Source: Paracoccaceae bacterium
GTDB taxonomy: Bacteria > Pseudomonadota > Alphaproteobacteria > Rhodobacterales > Rhodobacteraceae
Assembly (NCBI GenBank): GCA_007128995.1
Contig: SKWJ01000248.1
Location: 1 to 5,169, forward strand
Direction of reading: 5' to 3'
DNA length: 5,169 nucleotides
Every line of letters starts with the position of its first letter. Position 1 is the stretch's first letter. Positions 1-5,169 of this stretch are shown piece by piece. The notes under the pieces are model-generated. The model was not told the origin of the DNA, did not search any database, and worked only from the letters and a program-made list of their open reading frames with translations. The translations under genes and the position numbers were made by a program.

Positions 1-752
1 GCAGGCCGCGGCAGGGTCGTGGCGCTTAGCCAGCGCCGCAAGAGCTGTTCCCACGCAATAGTCGGGCGTGGCAGATCAGCCAGATGGTGTCCCATTGCAC
101 CCAGTCCGACGCCTGCAGCGCGGCCCGCTGCCAGTGCGCGTGCCAGATGGCCGCGCCAGTCGCCTGCGTCCAGCTCTCCGCCGGTTGCATCGGTTTCGTC
201 GCCTGGTCGAAGGTCAGGCTGGAAGCCCTGCGCCCGTGCCGCCGATTTCAGGCGTCCATCGCGCGCGCCGTCTCCGGATGAGAGCCGGAAATACAGCCGT
301 TCCGCGTCCCATGTTGCAAGCAATGCCGGGCCAGACCCGTCAAGCAGGGCCGCGAGTGTCAGGCAAGGGCGCGGCAAGGCATGTTCGGCGGCAAGAATGG
401 TTTCGTTCACGATCGCGTCGCAGGCAATCTGCCAGATTTCCGCATCGAATGCGTCGCCCAGCCGCAGTTGCATGGCCGCCATGCGCGCCGGATGCTGAAG
501 CGCAACATGCAGGATATGATGCCCCGCCAGACCGATCTGCACATGCCTTGGCAGGGTTTCGAACCCCGGCCCGTAATGAATTACGTGTCCCTCTGTCGTG
601 ACCCGGTCAACCGCGTCATCGTCGCGATGCTGACACCACAAGCCGAGCGCCGCAAGCGCCGGATCCAACTCTGTCAGCGCCTGCAGGGCCGGGCTTGCGC
701 GGCGGGAATGGCGCGGATCACTCAAGCCCTGTGATCTTTCGTTCTGCGGCAT
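1..752 (-). CDS. DUF2201-type putative metallopeptidase / VWA-like protein (3' end cut by window edge)
   Basis: An open frame of 250 codons runs leftward without a stop to the window edge, so the C-terminal part is missing. It resembles the N-terminal 'putative metallopeptidase' half of DUF2201 proteins, which usually continue into a VWA-like domain. Visible landmarks are an N-terminal helix with LWCQHRDDD (about residues 38-46), YGPGFETLP (60-68), a metal-site-like HHILHVALQH (78-87) and WQIACDAIVNETI (107-119). Near the edge a W-E-QLLRRWL segment follows a proline-rich linker, a pattern I associate with this family. The Glu of a classical HExxH is His here (H78-H79-I-L-H82). The start is either ATG 752 or ATG 761; an in-frame TGA at 774-776 limits it, and neither has a strong Shine-Dalgarno. 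The gene overlaps the end of the MoxR-type ATPase gene, which suggests translational coupling and a joint function. The family is recognised from motifs by eye; actual peptidase activity is unproven. Confidence 0.8.
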   Translation of the reverse strand, partial: MPQNERSQGLSDPRHSRRASPALQALTELDPALAALGLWCQHRDDDAVDRVTTEGHVIHYGPGFETLPRHVQIGLAGHHILHVALQHPARMAAMQLRLGDAFDAEIWQIACDAIVNETILAAEHALPRPCLTLAALLDGSGPALLATWDAERLYFRLSSGDGARDGRLKSAARAQGFQPDLRPGDETDATGGELDAGDWRGHLARALAAGRAAGVGLGAMGHHLADLPRPTIAWEQLLRRWLSATTLPRP

Positions 753-1830
753 ATTCGGCATAGGCGGCAGAGTTCAGAAAAGCGTCCTGCAATCCGTGTT
801 CAAGCGCGCGCGCAATCAGCAACTCGAACCCATGTGTCCCGAGTTCTGCCAGCGGCATGGCCGAGAAGGGTGCACCCCGCGTCTTTCCAAGCTGGCGCAG
901 TTCGGCCATGATCTCGATGACAGAGGGCAGGCTCTCAGTCGTGGCGCGCGCGACCAATGCATACGTCAATGCTGTCATGCCATGCAGTGATGGCGGATAG
1001 AGGTCTGCGCGCTCCTTGACGGTTGCGTTCAGAAGCGCCTCAAGCTGGACGGTGGCTGCAATATCGTCTGCAATCAGACGGAATTCTGCGGCAACGGCCT
1101 CTCCCAGGACACCAGCGACAGCGATGTTGCGCAAGTCCCTGTCGCGCAAGGTCTGCACCAGCGTCGAGACGCGCGCCCAAGATCGCGGTGTGCAGGCGAT
1201 CATTTCGCCATCGCGCAGGGCTGCTTCTGTCGTGTCCAGACAATCTGGGCGCGTCCGGATAAAGGCAATCACGGTCGGATCAAGCTGGTGTGGGATGGCA
1301 TAATTCTCGATCCAGTCTTCAGCGCTGGCGGTCAGATGAAGATGGATCAGGCGGTCTGACAGGGCGCTGCCCATTTCATAGGCGATAGCACCATCTTCGG
1401 CCATATTGCCTGCCGCGATCACAAGACAGGAATCTGGCAGATGATGGGTCCCGACGCGGCGCTCTTGCAACAAACCATAGACCGTGGGTTGCAGATGTGG
1501 GGGGGCGGCGGTCAGTTCGTCGAGGAACAGGACCGAGGGTCTGGTCGGATCATCTGGCAGATCTTCGGGGCGATACCAGACCGTCCGCCGCGTCTCCATG
1601 TCGAAGAAGGGCAATCCACGCAGGTCCTGCGGCTCGATCGTGGTCAGGCGCAGGTCGAACAGTTTTGCACCCATATCTCTGGCGAGTGTCTGCACGATCT
1701 CGGTTTTGCCAATGCCAGGGCGGCCATGCAGCATCCAGCTTGCACGCAGCGCACCTGAAGACTGTGCCTCCCAGCCTTGGCGCAGCAGACGAAGCGCCTG
1801 TCCTGTGGTGATCGGTGGTGCATTCAGCAT
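718..1830 (-). CDS. MoxR-type AAA+ ATPase
   Basis: This 370-residue protein has an AAA+ core in its N-terminal half. Walker A is GRPGIGKT (residues 36-43), Walker B is VLFLDE (100-105), sensor 1 is the Asn of VIAAGN (N142), and an arginine-finger-like LSDR lies at 157-160. The PQDLRGLPFFD segment (67-77) between Walker A and Walker B is typical of MoxR-type ATPases. The C-terminal part is helical with no second domain that I recognise. MoxR ATPases act in the cytoplasm as chaperone-like remodelers and are commonly encoded beside VWA-domain partners. Here the next gene, overlapping its end, is a DUF2201/VWA-like protein, so the two probably form one unit. The ATG at 1830 follows a candidate promoter at a short distance; the ribosome site is weak (GGAC a few bases upstream). 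A seven-C run in the coding strand (plus-strand 1499-1505) lies just after Walker B, but the reading frame stays intact. The target process is unknown. Confidence 0.88.
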   Translation of the reverse strand: MLNAPPITTGQALRLLRQGWEAQSSGALRASWMLHGRPGIGKTEIVQTLARDMGAKLFDLRLTTIEPQDLRGLPFFDMETRRTVWYRPEDLPDDPTRPSVLFLDELTAAPPHLQPTVYGLLQERRVGTHHLPDSCLVIAAGNMAEDGAIAYEMGSALSDRLIHLHLTASAEDWIENYAIPHQLDPTVIAFIRTRPDCLDTTEAALRDGEMIACTPRSWARVSTLVQTLRDRDLRNIAVAGVLGEAVAAEFRLIADDIAATVQLEALLNATVKERADLYPPSLHGMTALTYALVARATTESLPSVIEIMAELRQLGKTRGAPFSAMPLAELGTHGFELLIARALEHGLQDAFLNSAAYAEYAAERKITGLE

Positions 1831-1855
1831 ATGGAGTCCGGCCCTTACACAGCGC

Positions 1856-1885
1856 AGTATGTGGCGCGATAAGGGCCGATGGCAA
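1856..1885 (-). promoter_or_regulatory. Candidate sigma70-type promoter of the MoxR ATPase gene
   Basis: Reading leftward, TTGCCA (plus-strand 1885-1880, five of six matches to TTGACA) is followed after 18 bp by CATACT (1861-1856, four of six matches to TATAAT). Transcription would begin near 1849, about 20 nt before the ATG at 1830. Placement directly upstream of the ATPase gene, within the 103-bp gap after the neighbouring gene, supports the call, but it rests on a by-eye consensus match only. Confidence 0.4.
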
Positions 1886-1929
1886 GGTTCGCGCCGCGCA
1901 GTCGTTCACGGCATCGCCAGATTGCTGTT

Positions 1930-2054
1930 CCGGTCAGGCTGCCTTGCGGCGGCGCAGACCAAAGAGCATTCCAAGCCCACCGAGAAGCAACCACGCCGCT
2001 GCTGGCAGAGGCACGGGGGCGGGGGTGTCGAAAGCTTCCCCGGTCAGGCTGCCT
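1930..2054. repeat. 15-bp direct repeat, copies 110 bp apart
   Basis: The 15-mer CCGGTCAGGCTGCCT occurs exactly at 1930-1944 and again at 2040-2054. The first copy spans the stop codon of the VPLPA-CTERM gene; the second encodes part of its GSLTGE segment in a different frame (110 is not a multiple of 3). The span listed runs from the first copy to the second. The function is unknown, and it may be chance or the trace of a local duplication. Confidence 0.5.
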
Positions 2055-2977
2055 GCCCATGCCTGCTGATGGATCTGTCCACCCTGAGTGAAGCTGCTAA
2101 CAACGACAGAGCCGAAGACGTTGTTGCTGTTCGCGAAAGAGGCATTTGGCGCAAGGACAGAGCCAACAAAGCGGTTGGACAGTGTCAGTGTCTCGGCTTC
2201 ATAGAAGTTCCAAAGCACGTTTGCGCCGATGTGTTCGCTGGTGTTGAAGTTCTGGCCAAAGGAAATGTTCTTTCCTGACACGTTGATCAATACGGTATCT
2301 GCACCATTCAGCGCGATGTCGATATTTCCCCCAGTCAGATCAGCGGCACCAACGTGATAAACGACGCGCCCGTCTGTGGGGGCGGCGTCAAAATTCACAC
2401 CTTGTGAATGCGCGGTCACTGTACCTGTTTGTTCCAGCGCCTTCACCGCTTCCGAGGCAGCGGTCATCGTGGCACGCAAAGCGGCCATGGCCACGTCGAG
2501 GTTCAGGCCGGTGACACCCTGTTGCAGCGGGCTGTTTATTTGGGTGCTTGTCCCGCCAACCTTGACTGAGCTCGCATTGTTGATATGGCCTGCATTGCTG
2601 CCGCCGATCTCGACTGTGGCACCGCCCACCGTATTGATGCCGCCTGAGGCGTGGCTTCCGGCAATGCTGACATCTGCGAAACCGGACGCAGGCAGTGCGT
2701 AATTTCCTGTCGTCATTGACCCGCCGCTGCCTGTGACACTGCCGCCGATGAAGGCGCGTCCGTGAACCTGACTGTTCAGCATATGATTGCCAAAGACGAC
2801 AAGGTTGAACTGGGTGAGGATCTCATCTGCGTTGAGCGTTGCGGCAGGGGCAGAGAACGGCGCAACGGCAATGGCAACCGCAAGGGCCAGGCCTCGCGCG
2901 CCGGTGATAGGGTCTGTACATGGTATTCTCCGAGACTGGTGTGGCGCGGGAATGCGTCTGGCCAGTGCCGAAGTCAA
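1934..2977 (-). CDS. Choice-of-anchor A family exported protein with VPLPA-CTERM sorting signal
   Basis: This 347-residue reading has a hydrophobic signal segment (about 28-46, ending SAPA/A). The body is beta-rich and Gly/Ser/Asn-rich, beginning FNLVVFGNHMLNSQVHGRAF and including WNFYEAETLTL (256-266) and VGSVLAPNA (271-279), which I recognise as a choice-of-anchor A type domain. The C-terminus is a tripartite sorting signal: VPLPA (322-326), a hydrophobic helix (327-341) and RRRKAA. Proteins of this kind are exported by Sec and processed by an exosortase (the VPLPA-specific type is XrtD), generally in exopolysaccharide-producing Gram-negatives; the sortase gene is not in this window. The listed start is a TTG at 2977 without a clear ribosome site. 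A much better start signal, GGAG six bases before the ATG at 2921, is one base out of frame. Removing one C from the CCC run (2910-2912 on the plus strand) would join it and give a short standard signal peptide, MYRPITGARGLALA onward, of 328 residues in total. The N-terminus is therefore uncertain, while the rest is secure. Confidence 0.85.
   Translation of the reverse strand: MTSALARRIPAPHQSRRIPCTDPITGARGLALAVAIAVAPFSAPAATLNADEILTQFNLVVFGNHMLNSQVHGRAFIGGSVTGSGGSMTTGNYALPASGFADVSIAGSHASGGINTVGGATVEIGGSNAGHINNASSVKVGGTSTQINSPLQQGVTGLNLDVAMAALRATMTAASEAVKALEQTGTVTAHSQGVNFDAAPTDGRVVYHVGAADLTGGNIDIALNGADTVLINVSGKNISFGQNFNTSEHIGANVLWNFYEAETLTLSNRFVGSVLAPNASFANSNNVFGSVVVSSFTQGGQIHQQAWAGSLTGEAFDTPAPVPLPAAAWLLLGGLGMLFGLRRRKAA
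2919..2931 (-). promoter_or_regulatory. Strong ribosome binding site and ATG out of frame with the VPLPA-CTERM gene
   Basis: Reading leftward, CGGAGAATACCATG places GGAG (2931-2928) six bases before an ATG (2921-2919). This is the best translation start signal ahead of the exported protein, yet it is offset by one base from that gene's frame. As written, its own frame soon ends at a TGA within the signal-peptide region. Confidence 0.55.
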
Positions 2978-3096
2978 AAGTAATTTATGGCCATGGTGAA
3001 CGGCTGGCTGGCTGTCCCGATTTGCAACGAATAGCTATTGCAAATTGCAAAAGACTTGGTGCGAGACAGGACCCAAATGGCTTGATCAGCCGCCGG
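2978..3096. other. Intergenic region upstream of the VPLPA-CTERM gene
   Basis: This 119-bp gap separates the 3' end of the ABC ATPase gene from the exported-protein gene. It holds an AT-rich palindromic cluster (3021-3050, listed separately) and a short GGCT tandem repeat (about 3002-3014). I find no convincing sigma70 or sigma54 promoter for the downstream gene and no GC-rich hairpin plus T-run terminator for the upstream one. A TTGACT at 2977-2972 could be a -35 box only if the ATG at 2921 is the real start, and no good -10 follows it. Confidence 0.5.
3021..3050. promoter_or_regulatory. TTGCAA palindrome cluster, candidate operator
   Basis: Three TTGCAA hexamers lie within 30 bp (3022-3027, 3038-3043, 3045-3050). 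TTTGCAA (3021-3027) and TTGCAAA (3038-3044) form a perfect inverted repeat around a 10-bp spacer. The last two hexamers form a second inverted repeat with a one-base centre (3038-3050) and are also a tandem ATTGCAA duplication. AATAGCTATT (3030-3039) is a further perfect palindrome. Such density in a GC-rich genome, upstream of a surface-protein gene, suggests a transcription-factor site. The factor cannot be named. Confidence 0.4.
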
Positions 3097-4149
3097 TCAG
3101 CGCAGTCTGAGCCCTGTTTCTTTGTCGAACAGGAACATTTCTGCCGGATTCGGCTGAATCGAGATTTTGGCGTCTGGTCGCTCGACATGTGCGCCTTTCG
3201 TCTCGATTACCAGTTTAGGTTGATCAGGGCGCGCGCAATGAATGTAGGAAACACCGCCCAGTGCTTCGGTCATGTCCACTGTATGACTGTCCCCGCTGAC
3301 TATCATCAGGCTTTGGGGACGGAACCCGGCGACAAGGTCGCGTGCATGCGCAGGGGGCGCGCAGGGGATAAGGTCTGACCCAAGGGCAGGACAGATGATC
3401 CCGCCTTCGGCGCGTTGCGCCGGCAGCAGGTTCATCGCAGGCGATCCGATGAACCCGGCCACAAACAGATTGTCCGGATCGCGGTACAGGTCCAGTGGCG
3501 CCCCGGCCTGTTCTACCTTGCCGGCACGCAGGACCACGATCTTGTCGGCAAGGGTCATCGCCTCGACCTGATCATGGGTGACATAGATCATTGTGGCGCC
3601 GATCTCGCGATGCAGTCGCGCGATCTCGACCCGCATTTCGACACGCAATTCGGCATCAAGGTTCGAGAGTGGTTCATCGAACAGGAACACCTCGGGGCCC
3701 CGCACGATGGCCCGCCCGATTGCAACGCGCTGGCGCTGCCCCCCGGACAATGCCTTGGGTTTGCGCTCCAGATAAGGGCCGAGCTTCAGGATGTCTGCCG
3801 CGCGCGCCACTTTCTCGTGGATTTCCGCCTTTGGATGGCCGGTCATCTTCAGGCCAAACCCCATGTTTTCACCAACCGACATATGCGGATAAAGCGCATA
3901 GGTCTGAAACACCATCGCAACGCCGCGCTGGGCAGGGTCAAGCTTCGTGACATCGCGCGCGCCGATACGAATTGCTCCGTCCGAGGTTTCCTCCAGCCCT
4001 GCGATCATACGCAACAATGTTGACTTGCCACAGCCTGACGGGCCGACAAAGACGCAGAATTCGCCCGGATCGATGCTCAGGTCGACACCGTGAATGACCT
4101 GTGTTTCGCCATACTTCTTGACGACATTGCTTAACGCGACACCAGACAT
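3097..4149 (-). CDS. ABC transporter ATP-binding protein, UgpC/MalK type (carbohydrate-uptake CUT1-like)
   Basis: This 350-residue nucleotide-binding subunit has every expected motif: Walker A GPSGCGKST (36-44), Q-loop Q82 in VFQTYALYPHMSV, signature LSGGQ (134-138), Walker B VFLFDE (154-159), D-loop SNLD (162-165) and switch histidine H192 in YVTHDQ. The family marker FIGSPAMN (233-240) leads into a C-terminal TOBE/OB regulatory domain of usual length, ending FDKETGLRLR. It would power uptake of a sugar, polyol, glycerol-phosphate or similar solute from the cytoplasmic face; ATPase sequence alone does not fix the substrate. The ATG at 4149 has GAGGG eight bases upstream and overlaps the end of the IclR gene by 19 nt, implying translational coupling. 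No membrane subunits are beside it on this strand. They probably follow the divergent solute-binding protein gene beyond the window. Confidence 0.93.
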   Translation of the reverse strand: MSGVALSNVVKKYGETQVIHGVDLSIDPGEFCVFVGPSGCGKSTLLRMIAGLEETSDGAIRIGARDVTKLDPAQRGVAMVFQTYALYPHMSVGENMGFGLKMTGHPKAEIHEKVARAADILKLGPYLERKPKALSGGQRQRVAIGRAIVRGPEVFLFDEPLSNLDAELRVEMRVEIARLHREIGATMIYVTHDQVEAMTLADKIVVLRAGKVEQAGAPLDLYRDPDNLFVAGFIGSPAMNLLPAQRAEGGIICPALGSDLIPCAPPAHARDLVAGFRPQSLMIVSGDSHTVDMTEALGGVSYIHCARPDQPKLVIETKGAHVERPDAKISIQPNPAEMFLFDKETGLRLR

Positions 4150-4961
4150 GGTTCAGGCCCTCTTCCGGATTGGGGGGCGCTCTCTTCGGGAAAGCGCCAT
4201 GTTTCTGTTTCCTGTGCGATCGTTTGCACAATATCCCTGACAAGGGGTGCAAGCGCGCCCAAGCTGGCCAGATCCGTGCGCGCTGTGGTCGATGTGACCG
4301 AAACTGCACCCAGAACAGCGCCGCGTGTGGTCAGGACCGGCAAGGCAACACAGATGATGCCCGGCTCATGTTCTTCGTCATCATATGCGAACCCGCGTGC
4401 GCGGATGCGGGCCAGTTCTGCCATCAGGGTTTCGGGCGTTGTCAGGGTCTTGTCCGTGAAGCGATGCCAGCTTTGTTGCGCAAGCACGGCGGGAAGTTGC
4501 GCTTCGGGCAGGTGCGCCAGCATCGCCTTGCCGACGCCGGTGCAATAGGCGGGCCCGACCTTGCCCGCCTGAGAATACATTGGCACGGGATTGCGTGCAT
4601 TGCGCTTGTCGACATAGATAACCTGAGCATGGTCAAGCTGTGCGAGATGCACTGTTTCACCGACTTCAGCTGACAGCCTGTCCAGATGCGGGCGCGCGAT
4701 CGGGGCGAGCGAGCTTTGTTGCCAGGCGACATGGGCCAGCCGTACAAGACGGATGCCCAGCGTATAGCAGGCAGTGTGCTGGTCAAAGCTCAGCATCCCC
4801 TGACTGACAAGGGTTTGTAGAAGTCGGTACAGCGTCGCTTTCGGGAAGGGGCTGTGCGCAAGCAAGTCGGAAAACCGCGTCGGCCGCCCCCGCGCGGCGA
4901 CGATGTCCAGCACTTCCAGTGCCTTGGCGACAGTGCCCTCTGCAGCAGGACTTGCGGCCAT
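4131..4961 (-). CDS. IclR-family transcriptional regulator
   Basis: This protein of about 277 residues has an N-terminal winged helix-turn-helix (roughly 8-65, from GTVAKALEVLDIV through FPKATLYRLLQTLVSQGML to YTLGIRLVRLA). A GAF-like IclR effector domain follows, with APIARPHLDRLSAEVGETVHL, the conserved YCTGVGKAMLAHLP, and RGFAYDDEEHEPGIICVALPV. IclR proteins bind DNA as dimers or tetramers and respond to small molecules, usually controlling adjacent catabolic or transport genes. I chose the second of two adjacent ATGs (4961; the other is 4964) because GGGAGG (4971-4966) is correctly spaced for it. The longer in-frame reading back to 5162 is rejected: it would cover the intergenic promoters and the neighbouring signal peptide. 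Its 3' end overlaps the ABC ATPase gene. It most likely regulates itself and the divergent transporter; repressor versus activator role and ligand are unknown. Confidence 0.92.
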   Translation of the reverse strand: MAASPAAEGTVAKALEVLDIVAARGRPTRFSDLLAHSPFPKATLYRLLQTLVSQGMLSFDQHTACYTLGIRLVRLAHVAWQQSSLAPIARPHLDRLSAEVGETVHLAQLDHAQVIYVDKRNARNPVPMYSQAGKVGPAYCTGVGKAMLAHLPEAQLPAVLAQQSWHRFTDKTLTTPETLMAELARIRARGFAYDDEEHEPGIICVALPVLTTRGAVLGAVSVTSTTARTDLASLGALAPLVRDIVQTIAQETETWRFPEESAPQSGRGPEPCLVSR

Positions 4962-4965
4962 CATC

Positions 4966-4971
4966 CCTCCC
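4966..4971 (-). promoter_or_regulatory. Ribosome binding site deciding the IclR start
   Basis: GGGAGG on the minus strand lies one base before the ATG at 4964 and four bases before the ATG at 4961. The spacing favours 4961 and argues strongly against any upstream start. Confidence 0.7.
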
Positions 4972-5001
4972 AAAATCAGGGCGCAAACAAATTCTTGACA
5001 A

Positions 5002-5030
5002 ACCGTAGCGAGTCGCGCCATCTTTTTCAA
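5002..5030 (-). promoter_or_regulatory. Candidate promoter of the IclR-ABC ATPase operon
   Basis: Reading leftward, TTGAAA (5030-5025) and TACGGT (5007-5002) are separated by exactly 17 bp. Transcription would begin near 4995 and leave a leader of about 35 nt. The -35 box coincides with the first TTTCAA element of the putative paired operator, which would allow autoregulation. The -10 match is only moderate. Confidence 0.4.
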
Positions 5031-5061
5031 TATGTAAAAATCAGTTTCAAATAATGGAAAC
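5025..5061. promoter_or_regulatory. Candidate IclR operator: paired TTTCAA elements and inverted repeat
   Basis: TTTCAA occurs at 5025-5030 and 5045-5050, exactly 20 bp (about two helical turns) apart. The second copy lies within GTTTCAAATAATGGAAAC (5044-5061), a perfect GTTTC/GAAAC inverted repeat with an 8-bp spacer. It sits between divergent genes, one of which encodes an IclR regulator, a family that often binds paired sites as a tetramer. The site lies just upstream of the ribosome binding site of the plus-strand gene, where binding could block transcription. Assignment to this regulator is inference. Confidence 0.45.
5026..5055 (+). promoter_or_regulatory. Weak candidate promoter of the solute-binding protein gene
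   Basis: AATAAT (5050-5055, five of six matches to TATAAT) is preceded at 18 bp by TTCAAT (5026-5031, three of six). Transcription would start around 5062, leaving a very short leader before GGGAGG. An alternative is the perfect TTGACA at 4995-5000, but it lacks a good -10 (CATCTT at 18 bp). The real promoter may be either or neither. Confidence 0.22.
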
Positions 5062-5076
5062 GCAAGGGAGGAAAAC

Positions 5077-5169
5077 ATGCGGTTCACACTCAAGGGCGCA
5101 GTCGCTGCGCTGGCTTTGACGTCGGTACTGGCTGGGCCCGCCAGCGCCGATCTCACTGGCACGCTGCGC
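5077..5169 (+). CDS. Exported protein, probable ABC solute-binding protein (5' end only)
   Basis: Only 31 codons are visible before the right edge. They encode a textbook Sec signal peptide: MRFTLKG, a hydrophobic core (AVAALALTSVLA) and the cleavage motif PASA before DLTGTLR. The ATG at 5077 follows GGGAGG (5066-5071) by five bases, so the start is secure. The gene diverges from an IclR regulator coupled to a UgpC-type ATPase, and mature N-termini such as DLTGTLR are common in family 1 extracellular solute-binding proteins. A periplasmic substrate-binding subunit for that transporter is therefore the best guess. The function rests on context; the exported nature is clear from sequence. Confidence 0.65.
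   Translation, partial: MRFTLKGAVAALALTSVLAGPASADLTGTLR

Noticed and set aside
68..601. 177-codon plus-strand open frame
   Set aside because: Arg/Pro-rich antisense shadow of the DUF2201-type gene, typical of high-GC coding DNA.
1499..1505. Seven-G run (C7 in the coding strand) in the MoxR gene as a phase-variation tract
   Set aside because: The reading frame is intact across it and the AAPPH codons are plausible for the family; seven bases in a high-GC genome is unremarkable.
1863..1895. Inverted repeat GGCGCGA/TCGCGCC as a terminator after the VPLPA-CTERM gene
   Set aside because: The loop is long (19 nt), no T-run follows on either strand, and it overlaps the candidate promoter of the MoxR gene.
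1484..2278. 264-codon plus-strand open frame
   Set aside because: It lies antisense across the ends of two well-supported minus-strand genes and the gap between them, and its translation shows no recognisable domain.
2972..2977. TTGACT as a -35 box for the VPLPA-CTERM gene
   Set aside because: No acceptable -10 hexamer occurs 16-19 bp downstream.
3002..3014. GGCT tandem repeat as a microsatellite switch
   Set aside because: Only about three copies, too short to slip often, and in non-coding DNA with no evident promoter spacing to alter.
3415..4023. 202-codon plus-strand open frame
   Set aside because: It is the antisense shadow of the ABC ATPase, with no domain or ribosome site of its own.
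4962..5162. Upstream extension of the IclR reading to a start at 5162
   Set aside because: It would run through the AT-rich divergent promoter region and antisense to a clear signal peptide, while a good ribosome site marks the start at 4961/4964.

Overview
The window looks like a chromosomal segment of a high-GC alphaproteobacterium, most likely from the Rhodobacterales (Paracoccaceae/Roseobacteraceae). This rests on codon use, on a VPLPA-CTERM surface protein, on the style of the MoxR/DUF2201 pair, and on the IclR plus UgpC-type ABC arrangement. Nearly all coding sequence is on the minus strand. Only the last gene, cut by the right edge, is on the plus strand. I see no tRNA, rRNA, CRISPR array, transposase or integrase.

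Left block (1-1885). A MoxR-type AAA ATPase is followed, with a 35-44 nt overlap, by a DUF2201-type 'putative metallopeptidase / VWA-like' protein that runs off the left edge. A plausible sigma70-type promoter sits just upstream of the ATPase. The pair looks like a two-gene chaperone-like unit: the ATPase would remodel targets, with the metal-site/VWA-like protein as partner.

Middle block (1934-3096). A single exported protein carries a choice-of-anchor A type domain and a C-terminal VPLPA-CTERM tripartite sorting signal (VPLPA, hydrophobic segment, RRRK). It is a predicted exosortase substrate, probably linked to exopolysaccharide or the outer surface. Its start is problematic. The best Shine-Dalgarno/ATG pair is one base out of frame with the body of the gene, whereas the only in-frame start is an upstream TTG with no clear ribosome site. 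The 119-bp region upstream holds an AT-rich cluster of TTGCAA palindromes.

Right block (3097-5169). An IclR-family regulator and a UgpC/MalK-type ABC transporter ATPase overlap by 19 nt and read leftward. Reading rightward from the shared intergenic region is the start of a gene with a clean Sec signal peptide, probably the periplasmic solute-binding protein of the same transporter. The divergent region contains two TTTCAA elements exactly 20 bp apart, the second inside a perfect GTTTC-N8-GAAAC inverted repeat. A candidate -35 box for the regulator gene overlaps the first. The simplest model is a locally regulated, autoregulated uptake locus for a sugar or related organic solute; membrane components would lie beyond the right edge.

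No wholly new system is evident. The points most worth following up are the apparent frameshift in the exported protein's signal peptide, the palindromic cluster in front of it, the paired operator in the divergent region, and the HHxxH variant of the metallopeptidase motif.
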